Shown piece after piece: positions 25,658 to 35,700 of a DNA stretch of 64,000 nt. Origin of the DNA: Rhabdornis inornatus (Eukaryota > Chordata > Aves > Passeriformes > Rhabdornithidae); contig VWZS01000630.1 in the NCBI GenBank assembly GCA_013397075.1, forward strand, positions 1 through 64,000, in the 5' to 3' direction. Numbering within the stretch: position 1 is the stretch's first letter; every line of letters starts with the position of its first letter. The notes beneath the pieces were generated by a model. The model was not told the origin of the DNA. It saw nothing but the letters and a program-made list of their open reading frames with translations, and did not search any database. A program made the translations under genes and the position numbers.

Positions 25658-26849
25658 TCGTCAAGGAAAGAGAACTGCCCCTGGAACGTGGTGGTAATAG
25701 AATTTCCCTCACTTCGGGGGCAAGCTCCGGGTAAAAAGGTTCTCATGCTGGAACAGTTCTCTGTGCAGGGCGTAGACAAAAAGCTTTCCTTCGGCACCCT
25801 GCTCTGTGTGACTAGTTCACCAATAGTCCCCTCCAGGGAATGGAAGCGCCATACGTTCCCAAAGGCAATGAACAAAGCCGCTTGTGTGCACAGCGTGACA
25901 GACTACAAGAGGAAGGTGGCTGCCTCTCGCTTGCCTTCCGAAGTCCCATCAGCAGTTGGAAGGTACAAGTTCAACCACAGCTGCTTGTGCTGCTCCTTGG
26001 TTCTCTTCCAGCCCTCTGTGGAAACATTTGCAGTCCCCTCTAGGCTTCGAGTTGCAGAGAGCACCATGTTAAATGCCGCCGAGAAGGGAAATACAGAGTG
26101 CAGCGAGGAATTGGAGGTGGCTTGCATGCAATAGGAAGAAGGTGAAACTCAGCACCAGCTCTTCATTCTGGCCCCCTTTTACCTGGTAGCAACTCCTGGA
26201 AGTCCGCAATGGAGCTGCAAGGGTGAACAATGGAAGGTAGCGAGATGCAGTGTGCTGTGCACACTGTTAGGGCTGCTGATAGGAGGGGTACTTTAACACC
26301 TTCTGCTTCGTCGCCTCCTTCTCGGTTAGCTCCAGCAGCGTGGACTACACCACACTGAAGGTGTGAGGAAGCGCATTGCCCCAGGTTTTGCGACAGGCTG
26401 CAACGGCTGTGCACTGCTTTTCCAAGCACCAAGAGCATTGACAAGCGAGAGTGATTGTGAAAGAGCTTTTTGGCTGCTCTTCTGCTCTTCGCTGCACTGC
26501 GATCGCAAGCCTGCTGCTCTGCAGCTTCGTTCTTCACCTTCTGCGCTCCGGACAGAGCTGAGCTCCAGTGAAGAGGTTCAGCTCTGCGGCATTTCTGTAC
26601 ACAGCTTTGTCTCAGCTCTATGTGCAATCATGCTCTCTTTCTGTTTCTCAGAGTCCAAAGTACTTAGGGAGCTCTCACTCAGCGCAATGCGCCAGGAGAG
26701 AGGCGCTTGCTCGCCTTTCAAGGAAGGATTTCCTCGCAGCAGCCGCCCAAGCTGGCTGACAGAAGGGGCAGTGAAGAACATGTCTTTGTCCTGGCACATT
26801 TTTGTGTGCAACACGGCTCTCCAGATGTTTGGTCCTTGTGAGGCTGTAT

Positions 26850-26924
26850 GTACTGTGAGCGCTGGTACTTCCAGCTGAGAAAGGAATTTGTAGCTAGCAC
26901 TGAATTTGGAGAGCGCTGCGCACG
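26850..26924. repeat. Copy 2 of a 75-bp direct repeat, at the gag junction
   Basis: Retains CpGs (gagcgctg, gcgcacg) where copy 1 has TG, so it is closer to the ancestral form. Its right edge is where the gag-like reading frame loses its gag character, marking a recombination or deletion boundary. Confidence 0.7.
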
Positions 26925-27347
26925 CAGAGAATCCCTACAGATCCCGAGGGGTCCCTCTGGACAGGGGGCCATGGGCTGTACCAAGAGCAGTACAGATTGT
27001 GAAAAGCTTTGAGCCTCTGCCATAGAAGGAGGGCAAGAAGCATCCTCTTTATCTTTAGCATGGGATTTGTCTTGGGTTTTTAGGAACTCAAAAATCACTC
27101 TCCAAGAGGGAAGCATTTCTGCAGCCGCTTTGTCTCCCTTCATTGCAGAATTCCACAGTTTCACTCCTACCTCATCCCACAAATCTGTCATAAAGACTGT
27201 GGACTGGGAAACTCCTGGCAGCCTAACTGCTGTACATTTCAGTATGGTTTTTAAATGATATGAAGGCAGACATTTGCCTCGCTGCTGTAACAGTTTTTGC
27301 ACGAGTTCGAATATGTCTCTTTCTTGTGGGGACAGTGCCTGTCCCAT
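26925..27347 (-). pseudogene. ERV gag remnant, matrix end only
   Basis: The ORF begins at 27347 with the MGQ myristoylation-type start of retroviral Gag, followed by a helix-rich segment (LSPQERDIFELVQKLL) and a DLWDEVGVKLW block typical of the matrix region of beta- or ERVK-like avian proviruses. Gag-like character stops near residue 140; the frame then runs on into unrelated repeated DNA and ends at 26718. Capsid, nucleocapsid, pol and env are absent. This is a broken copy with no expected function. Confidence 0.65.
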
Positions 27348-27473
27348 ATTCCCTGTAGCAAATCAGAATTCAGGGGAACCAGCCCCCTGTAGCTCACCTC
27401 TTATCCAGAGGGGTTAGTCATCACCAGCCAGCTTTTCCCACTTCTCCTGAGCAGAGTCTCATCCTGCAGGGCC

Positions 27474-27735
27474 CACGGTCCGGCTGCCACTTCCTCACAC
27501 TGGGCATCATTTGATGGCGAGGGAAATGAGCAGATGGGGTCTTCATGATTTGCATGCATGAAACCAATTATTGATACACAAAGCAGAGTTTATATACCTT
27601 TTCAGCTATAGCTAAAAGTAGCAGACCAATAATATTCATATAACTAGGTAATATTGCCCCATCATCAGAGCCTCATACAGCCAGCCTCAAGCTTGGTAAG
27701 GTATTCTCTCAAAAATACATATCCAGCACATTGTA
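27474..27735 (-). mobile_element. Possible decayed 5' LTR and primer-binding site of the ERV
   Basis: Upstream of the gag start on the minus strand there is a GGTATATAAAC TATA box at 27598-27588. About 100 bp further on is a TGGCAGCCGGACCGTGGG run at about 27491-27474, which resembles a decayed primer-binding site for tRNA-Lys. The LTR start could be TGTGCTGG at about 27733. Ends, partner LTR and duplication are not visible, so this is tentative. Confidence 0.35.
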
Positions 27736-28751
27736 CTGTGATCCCAAGATTCCAAAATAAAAGAAAAGGAAGTGAGCAATAAATGCATGTGGATTTCAGA
27801 TGTCAAATTATTCTCTTATTTATTTTCTGGCAGCCCTTGAAAAAAGAGACAGGAAAGACACAGAGGCAACACCAGAAAAAGGCCTGTGGTCTGGTGGGGT
27901 ATTGAAACCTGCTCTGTATCACCTGGAATAAATTTCTTTACTTAAAAATGGGTTTAAAATATGGTTTTAAACAAGGTGTTAAAAGAGGCTTGATGCTGAG
28001 GGAGGAACAGCAAATGAGTTAATCAGCATTACTTACTTCTGGACTTCTGCCAGGTCAAAAAAGCATCAGATCAAAACAGCTTCCTCCCAGCTTTATAAGG
28101 GACATCCTAAACAAACTCTGAGACCGCCCACGGCACAGGTTTGGATGCAAACCTCCCTCCTTTCAGCCTCTGCTGCCATCCCTCATCCCATCCCACAATC
28201 CACAGCCAACAGCGAGAGCCCCAGGAGGAGCAGAGGGACCTTCCCACCACAGACCCGACCCCAGCCCTCCAGGCTGTCCCTCTCTGTGCTGGCAGCATCC
28301 AGGAGTCAGTTAGTGCCAGAAGCAGGGCTGACCGTCACACAAAGATTCCCCCAGGCAAATCCCTGGGGTTCGGTAAAACCGGACCAGAAGGATTTGCATT
28401 GAATCCACAGCTGCAAAGCATCAGTGTCTCTGCTTCCCAAACACGCTGGCGAAACACTTCCCTCAATCTCTTCTAAAGCCATGGCGTTAATTCCGGTTTG
28501 TGTTTTCCAGCACACGCCCTAAACAAGCTGTGAGAAAACGTCTGGAAGGTGTTAAGCACCAGTGGGATGTGGAGCGTGCCTCTTATGTTCTCCTCTTCAT
28601 CCCAGCATTTACAGACTGCCTGGCACAAGTCTTGTGTCCCATGCTGTCAGTGCTGGCCCAGCCATCCATCCCTCCAATCCATCCAAAAAGTTGAGTGAGG
28701 AGCAGAAATGTAGCTAAATTACGAAATGCTACCAAACAAATGATACAACTT

Positions 28752-28910
28752 TAGAATCATAAAATCGTGGAACGGTTTGGGTTGTGAGAAACCTTAAAGC
28801 CCATCCAGTGCCAGCGCCTGCCATAGGCAGGGACACCTTCCAATATCCTGGGTTGCTCCAAGCCTTTTCCTACCTGGTCTTGGACATTTCCAGGGATGGG
28901 AGGTGTAGCT
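28752..28910 (-). mobile_element. CR1 LINE 3' fragment
   Basis: tagaatcataaaatcgtgga, accttaaagcccatccagtg, ggcagggacaccttcca, and a final tttccagggatggga. Confidence 0.85.
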
Positions 28911-30320
28911 TTACCAGTGTAGTTTGTTCTTCAATGGCAGATGTTACAGTTTCACACCCAAATAAGCCCAGAGCTGCCTATTTTTCCCTATTTTTTTTTG
29001 CTCACTTTTGACTTGCCTAAAACAATATACCTGGGTGAGAATTTGAGAGAGACACAAAGACCAAAACCACCTCAAGGTTCCTAGGTTTTTGTGGCCAGCT
29101 TGGCACAGCCTTGGGGAGGACACACTGGAAGAGCATTGTACTGATTAAAAATAAAATATTTAAGTATAAAGGTGGTTTGATGTTAAATTCCCTGAGGTTT
29201 TTCTGACAAGTCTCGGGACGGCCTCATGGATGAGCTGCTGGCTCCATGTGAAGGTGGAGTGGCAGGGAAGCCCCAGGTGCTGCAGAACCCTCTGCAGACA
29301 TCAGACCTGGCTCCCAACCCAGCACCAATGACCCCGTCCCAGCTGAGGTTCCCCTTTCAGTGCCCCTTTTGCCTTCAAGTCTTTCTCAGACTTGGCTGTG
29401 TTTCTGGCACGCCTGAGATCCCAGTCCATCCTACCACATGGGTCTCTCCAAGCTCATGGCATCCTGCTTTGGGAGTTCTGTTCCCAAACATCTCCTGACA
29501 AAACCTAGCAAAAACCAGGAGTCTTTAGGCTTGGCGTTTGTTCTCTAATTTCAGGTTTGTGGGGCTTGGCACTCATGGGTTACACAGCCACATAAGAATT
29601 CCTGTTCCTGTTGGACCCAGCCCTGTGGGGTTTGGTTTGTCTAAAGGTTAAGGAGTTGCTGTGTCCTCGCTTTGCCCCAGTGCCTGCTCCTCACGCACAG
29701 CAGTGCTCTGTTTGTGTTGCCATGGGGAAATCCTGCGAACCCTCACAGCCCCTGCCTTCCATGCCGAAGGGCCCTGCGCAACCTCCTGGGTGAGTCACAT
29801 CCCTACACAAACCTGTCCATCCCAGGTGCCAGCAGCCAGTGAGGGGTGAATTTACAGCTCCAGGAAGTGTCTGCTCGGCTTTGCTTCCAGTGAGCACCAG
29901 AGCAAAACCTGTTATGTCAACACAAGTAGTTGCACAACCAGCTCCTGGCATTTGATCCCACATCCACTCCTGTGCACAAGCAGTTCTCCAGGAACACCAG
30001 CTCTGTGTGTTCTGTAGGAACAGCTCTGCAGGTGATCACTCAGGTTTCATCCCACAGACAAAACATGCCCAGGGGAATTGGAAAGGGCATTGGCTGCAGC
30101 CCCATTCCCTGAAAAAACGGATTTTCTTCTCACCAAGAGTAACACTGAGGTCACCACTCCAGAGCTCCAATGCTCCTCAGGTCAGTGGGGTTTATTCTGA
30201 GCATTCCCTTCTGCTGGTGAAGGAAAAGGCAGGCAGAGATTTCCAATGTCCATCCCGGCACTGCAGCCTGCCCCAAGACCCCAAGGAAGAGAAGCTCAAT
30301 GCTCTGTGCTGGGTGTCCCA

Positions 30321-30389
30321 GAGCTCACCAGAGCTGTTCTCCAGAGCCCACCAGAGATACTCTTCAGAGCCCACCAGAGCTGTTTTCTA
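30321..30389. repeat. 23-bp minisatellite, cluster 1 (3 units)
   Basis: Three contiguous 23-bp units of the form gagcccaccagagctgttctcca with a few substitutions each. The same unit recurs in a second cluster 297 bp away. Confidence 0.85.
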
Positions 30390-30685
30390 TTAACTGGGGA
30401 CGTTGGTTCGAGAGAGAAATGACACAGGACCCACTGAGGGTCATCAACAAACAGCCTCATTTATTGTTCACCGCCTTGTTTTACATGTGATTGTTTGAGG
30501 TCTCAACATGGCCCAGCTCCCTGGCCAGTGATCCACCTGCATTTAGGGCTGAATGAGACTGGGCTGGGATCCCGTGTTTGAGTTTGAATCTAGCCCATCC
30601 TTGCCTCACCCAGGAATTTGTTCACTTCCAGGCTGGTTGGGTTTGGGGGGCAGCTTCAGACCAGCTGCACTGTGACAATTTTCCA

Positions 30686-30777
30686 GGGCTCACCAGAGCT
30701 GTTCTCCAGAGCCCACAACAGCCATTTCCCAGTACCCACCAGAGCTGGTTTCCAGACCACACCAGAGCTGTTTTCCA
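30686..30777. repeat. 23-bp minisatellite, cluster 2 (4 units)
   Basis: Four contiguous 23-bp units sharing the caccagagctgttttcca core of cluster 1, more diverged at the unit starts. The 296 bp between the clusters is not repetitive. Confidence 0.85.
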
Positions 30778-31296
30778 GGAATTGAGCTCACCCCTAAGCT
30801 TCACCACCTTCACCAGTGCAGGGTGACACTTCCACGTCCTTCAGGCATGAAGGATCTTCCATGTGCTGCCCCTACAATAATGTTTGAAGCCTGAAATAAT
30901 TAATTCTCTAAATCCACTTTTTTCTGCCTCCTAGGGACCACATGCTGTACACATTAAGCAGAAGAACCTGGATTAAAGGAGGGAAAATGAGAAACAAAGG
31001 ATTACATTTATAGGTATGGGAAAACTCTGTGTGGTTGGTGTCACATTGTGTGTCAAAAGAGGGTTTTTCCTGCATTATTATTCTCCTTCCACATTATTTT
31101 TAATAATGTCTAAGGAACTTCCCTGCTTCATAAGGCATCCAAGATTAAAGGCAGCAAAGACTCATCCTGTGCACTGTCAGTCTTGTGAGCTGCCCCACAC
31201 CATCGAGCTGCTCCACATCTCTTCACAAAAAAACTGAAAATAGCCCACAAATTATCAAAATAAAACTGTCTGAAAACACCAGGTGACAAATATAAT

Positions 31297-31302
31297 TTTA
31301 TT
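31297..31302 (-). terminator. Candidate distal poly(A) signal of PLA2G4A
   Basis: Minus-strand AATAAA in an AT-rich run about 1.3 kb past the stop codon. If used, the 3' UTR would include the CR1 fragment at 31636-31737 and AT-rich sequence with several ATTTA-type pentamers. Confidence 0.35.
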
Positions 31303-31635
31303 TTTTATCATCTGGTAACACTGTGATAATATAAACTGTATAAAGCATGATAAAACTCTTCCATGAAACAGAGTAGGTACATATAATAAAATAAAAAATA
31401 CAAATATTACATTACCAAAAGGAAAAACAACATTTAAAAGAAAATATTACAATAATATAATGGTACCAGCTCCTTTCTATATTCCAGAAATTATGGAAAA
31501 CATTTAAATTACGCAGCACTAAGATAAGTTACTTTTATATTCTCTCTTGATTTTAAACATGCACTAACTCAAACAGAAATAAAACCTATTGATCAATACA
31601 GGAAATGTTGTTTAACCACAGAACTTTGCACGTAG

Positions 31636-31737
31636 ACTTGAACAACCTAGGTTAGTGGGAGGTGTCCCTGTCCATGGCAGGGGGTGGAATGAGATCAACT
31701 TTAAGGTCTCTTCCACCCCCAACTATTCCATGATTCT
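31636..31737 (+). mobile_element. CR1 LINE 3' tail in the PLA2G4A 3' flank
   Basis: tgggaggtgtccctgtccat, then ggggtggaatgagatcaact and attccatgattct. Antisense to the gene; lies inside the 3' UTR if the distal poly(A) signal is used. Confidence 0.85.
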
Positions 31738-32254
31738 TTTGGTGCAGCAGCTGTTAAAAGAAATGCATTGTAATTATTTCCCTTCCCAGGGATTTACTGA
31801 TTTTAGCAATTAAAGTTTTCAGAGGTGCAGCTGCATTTTCTGTGCATTTGCAGAGTTACAGCAATACTGGTTGAGATGGTACTAAAATAATCTCTGTCTA
31901 TGCATGGTCTTTCATTATTCAAAGTACTAAGAATATATTTTTCAAATAGCCCTTAAGGCTTCACATTCTTGCCTGGGCACGTTTTACCAATTCCCAGTAA
32001 ACATTGCCACTGTCCCTTTGCAGAAATGTGTTGTTTTAATCATGCCCAAATTCAAAATCATTGTCAATTTATGAAGAAACATTCAGGTTAGAAATACACA
32101 AACTGACAATAATTTAACACATGGTTTCCAGCAGCTCAAGAGTTTAAGTAATGTAATTTTGAGGATTAAATGAGAAAAAGAAAATATCAGAGGTTTAGTT
32201 TTTTGCTGAGTGGTACAGACATTCTCATATCGCAGTAAAGTGGATTGCAATTTT

Positions 32255-32260
32255 TTTATT
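32255..32260 (-). terminator. Candidate proximal poly(A) signal of PLA2G4A
   Basis: Minus-strand AATAAA about 350 nt past the stop codon. If used, the 3' UTR would be about 370 nt. Which signal is used cannot be decided from sequence alone. Confidence 0.4.
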
Positions 32261-32609
32261 CTAATTCCATCTTACCCTTCAAGCTATGCCCAGTTTACAT
32301 CAATTAAAAAACAATTACCCCCCCAAAAGAAACCAGTGTTTACAATTTTATAAGAAAAGAAAGACACTGAACCCGATGATCTCCAGCTAATTCCACAGTT
32401 TTAAAAATGAGAATCTCAGCCTACTGAAATGTTTTAGTTCTTTAAAAAAAACAGTACAAAATGCTATTGGGACGTGAGTGTTCACAAGAAGATGCCTTTA
32501 GGAGTGTTGCTCAGCCCTGTGAGGAGCAGGGATGCTCCACTCAAGTCCTTTTGACTCCAGTTCCAAAGGCAAGAGCAGTTTCTGAGCAGGGCAGGGCCAG
32601 GCACAGCCT

Positions 32610-32741
32610 CTACGTGTGGTTGTTGTTGAGGCTGCTCTTGTTGAAGAACCTCCTGGCCTCCACACTGCTGAGGGACACAGAGCAGCGTGAGGGGTTCTGC
32701 TTCCTGTACTCGATGCTTTCCATCATCGCCTCCTTGATCAC
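32610..32741 (-). CDS. PLA2G4A: PLA2G4A window exon 14: last coding exon and stop
   Basis: Forty-three residues starting VIKEAMMESIEYRKQNPSRC and closing SSVEARRFFNK followed by a tail rich in Ser, Leu and Asn that ends NNNHT; TAG stop at 32612-32610. The Ser after NPSRC is the human Ser727 equivalent, a site for MNK1-type kinases. The last ten residues differ from the human tail. Acceptor ctccctgcag. Confidence 0.96.
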   Translation of the reverse strand: MIKEAMMESIEYRKQNPSRCSVSLSSVEARRFFNKSSLNNNHT

Positions 32742-35700
32742 CTGCAGGGAGCGACACAGCCAGCAGAGAAACTCACATTGGAACCACTCTCAAATGGACA
32801 GAAGCAGCCCCTTCTCCCATTAACAGCTGCTGCTCCCACTATTAGCTCTGCTCCATCACTGAGCAAAGGGATTGATGAGTTTTAGTACACATAGTATTTC
32901 TTGAGTGTACAAAACACTGATTTTAATGCAGTTAGTAAAAATACGAGGGAGGCCACTAACACCAAAGAAGTCACACAAAAATATATAGTATTTAAAAAGC
33001 CCCAGTAAAAATTCAGAAGGGTAAATCCAAACATTGAGAAAATCCCCATTTCAAGGACATAGAAAGTAATTATTATGTTGAGAAAGATTACATCTTCACT
33101 TTTATTTCCTTTGTGCTGATGTAACAAGTTTTCTTCACTTTATTGACTGAAACCCCCATATCTTTATCGGGGATGATCATTACACTTGTCACTCCACAGG
33201 TGGTGGGATCATGATGTCATGTTTCGCCAACTATCAATTACAAATAATTATTACTGAGTTAGCTGATAAAGAAATTTCCTTCAGAGAAAACTTGCAGTGT
33301 CCTTTATGTCCAATTAGAAAAAAAAAAACCAGTATAAAATCCTGCACATCATATTTACATCTTTACCAGTCTCCTTTGCTCAGTTATCCTGAACAGCTTG
33401 GGATGGTAAAATGACCAAACTAAGGTAAGAACCGAACGAGAAAATCAGGCAAACACTGAGACAAAGCCCTGTACCTTTTGTAGGGCAGATTTAGGGCTTT
33501 ATTTACATCACCCACTTCTCCCCGTAACAATCCAGCCCCTTTAACTCCTCATACTTACATCCATGTTATTGAGGGTGTTGAACTCCATGAGGTCATGGAG
33601 TCTCTTGAAAGCCTCGTTAGGATACTGGAAGTTGAAGGTAGAGAAAGGTGTATCTGGATCATCAAAAATATCAAAGTCTGCAAAATCCTTCTCTTCTTGT
33701 GTTTCTCTGGGAATGCCTGCACAGGACAAATACAAAAATTCCATCCAAATGTTAAGGCTGAGCATTTATTACCTTATTTTTAATGGCTCCTTTGAATTAA
33801 TCCCCTACATAACCACCAAGAGATTCCAGAGGAACAGGTGGATTCACTATGAGGAATTGTGAGCTCACCTGGAGCTTTGTACTTCCTGAAGTCGATGTTG
33901 GCCAGCACGAAGTGGATGATGGTTGGACAGTCCTTCTCTGAGGAGGTGTCCTTTGGTTTGAAAACATAACACTCCTTCATGCCCTCCCGGTCAAACACGT
34001 TGGGGTCTATCTTGGGGAAAGGAAGCTTGTTCATTTTGGCCCATTTTTCAGCCAGCAGGATTTCCTGGAAAGAGGAAAAAGACTTGGGTGCATAAAAGCC
34101 TCCACTGCAAAGTCAAGAGGTCTGCAGAAATAGGGATCATGTGGGGTCATTAATGTAATCCATAAATTATTAAGTCTCCAACAAAGGAAGGGCATGGAGG
34201 GAGTCCAGAAGAGGCTACCAGGATGATCAGAGGGATGGAGCAGCTCTGCTGTGAGGAGAGGCTGGGAGAGTTGCGATTGTTCAGCCTGGAGAGGAGAAAT
34301 TTTGGGGTGACCTCATTGTGACCTTGTAGTGTCTGAAGGAGCTGACAGGAAACGTGGAGAGAGACTGTTTACAAGAGATGGAGGGACAGGACAAGGGGGA
34401 ATGGCTTCCCACTGACAGAGGACAGGGTTAGATGGGATATTGGGAAGAAATCCTTTCCTGTGAGAGTGGTGAGGCCCTGCCCAGAGAAGCTGTGGCTGGC
34501 CCATCCCTGGGAGTGTTCAAGGCGAGTTCGGATAGGGCTTGGAGCACCCTAGCTCCAAGGTGTCCCTTGGGAAGGTGTCCCTGCCCATGGCGGCAGTGGG
34601 ATGAGGTTAATGTCCCTTCCAGCACAAACCAGCCTGTGGTTCTCAGGACTAATCAAGTCCATCTCAGCACAGATGACCCAGCAGGACCAACTGTGCACCT
34701 CACCCTGCTCTGGCTCCACCACCTGCCACATGAGTCACAGGAAGGAATGTGGTCTGCCCCAGAAACCTGGGGGTGATTTTATAGAGCTGACAGCAAGGGA
34801 AAAGTCATCCATAATTTTACTTTGCAAAGCAGTACCAGTGCTGTGGCAACCACTGAGAGCTCCTAAACACTGGACCATGCACTGGCGTACTCAGAGTAAA
34901 TCCCCGCATACAGCAGCCTCTCAAAGCACACTTCTTTCTAGAGTGAAGAGCTCTAGAAAGCAGGAGTGTTTTTCCTCATGACAACTCAGTAAACAAGATA
35001 ATTTGTAAATAATTACTCAAAAGCATGTAATGAGGTTGTGTGAGAGGGAGGAGACGGAAGGTCAAACATCTTTAATCTCGGTTTTCAATGAAATAGGATC
35101 CTTCTTTGGACAACTGTTTTGGATACGCAAGAGATTTAGAGATAGTGGGTGTAAAATGGTAAACCAAGGCTCTAGTCATTGAGCAAAATATTAGAGTGCT
35201 ACCATAGATACAGGCCCTTTTCTGAAGTGGCATTTGCTCTTTGCAATGCATCAGTGGGACAGAACTGGTTCCTATTCCTGTCCTCTGCCTCAGGAATACA
35301 ACTGTGTCTGCCTCAGCACACACCTACTTGTGCTTCAGAAACAATGGACCATTCCTTTCAACAGAGACTTCTGGAAAACCTGAGGCACTATCTAATTTTC
35401 CCACCATTTTTTATAGTGTTAAGGAATTTTTTGCCTTTTGAAAATGACAATTTAGAGAAAAATCTTCAGGATGACACCTGAGTGCTGATTAATCTCTCAG
35501 TGTTCCCCAAAACAACCCAGAAAATTGCAGCTGACAAAGACAGAATGCTAAAGGTAGCAGGGGTGACCATATACAGCCTTTTGCACAGATTCCACCTGTG
35601 GAATGTTAAAAAAGGGAGGAAAAAGATGTTTCAGAGGCAATGGCAGTGCTGTGTCAGTAAATTTACCTGCTGGGGCAAACACTCTTGACAAAAAAAGGAG

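Larger units (their letters stand above)
24200..26924. other. GC-richer internally duplicated block of unknown origin
   Basis: This block is richer in GC and CpG than its AT-rich flanks, with an abrupt change into gag at about 26924. It contains a 75-bp duplication (25584-25657 and 26850-26924) and a weaker third copy near 24621-24662. Several overlapping open frames occur on both strands, including 240 residues on the minus strand at 24431-25153, 162 residues on plus at 25646-26134 and 171 on plus at 26363-26878. None resembles a protein family I know. Adjacency to gag suggests it belongs to, or was inserted with, the same retroelement; it could also be an unrelated repeat. Confidence 0.4.
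27736..31302. other. Intergenic, GC-richer flank downstream of PLA2G4A
   Basis: From about 28.1 to 30.9 kb the sequence is GC-richer than the rest of the intergenic part, with many short ORFs on both strands, one CR1 fragment and the two minisatellite clusters. No exon-like structure with family motifs was found. Confidence 0.5.
31303..32609 (-). other. Likely 3' UTR and downstream flank of PLA2G4A
   Basis: AT-rich sequence directly after the stop codon with no coding potential and two candidate poly(A) signals at its ends. It holds one CR1 tail in the opposite orientation to the gene. Exact transcript end not known. Confidence 0.5.
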
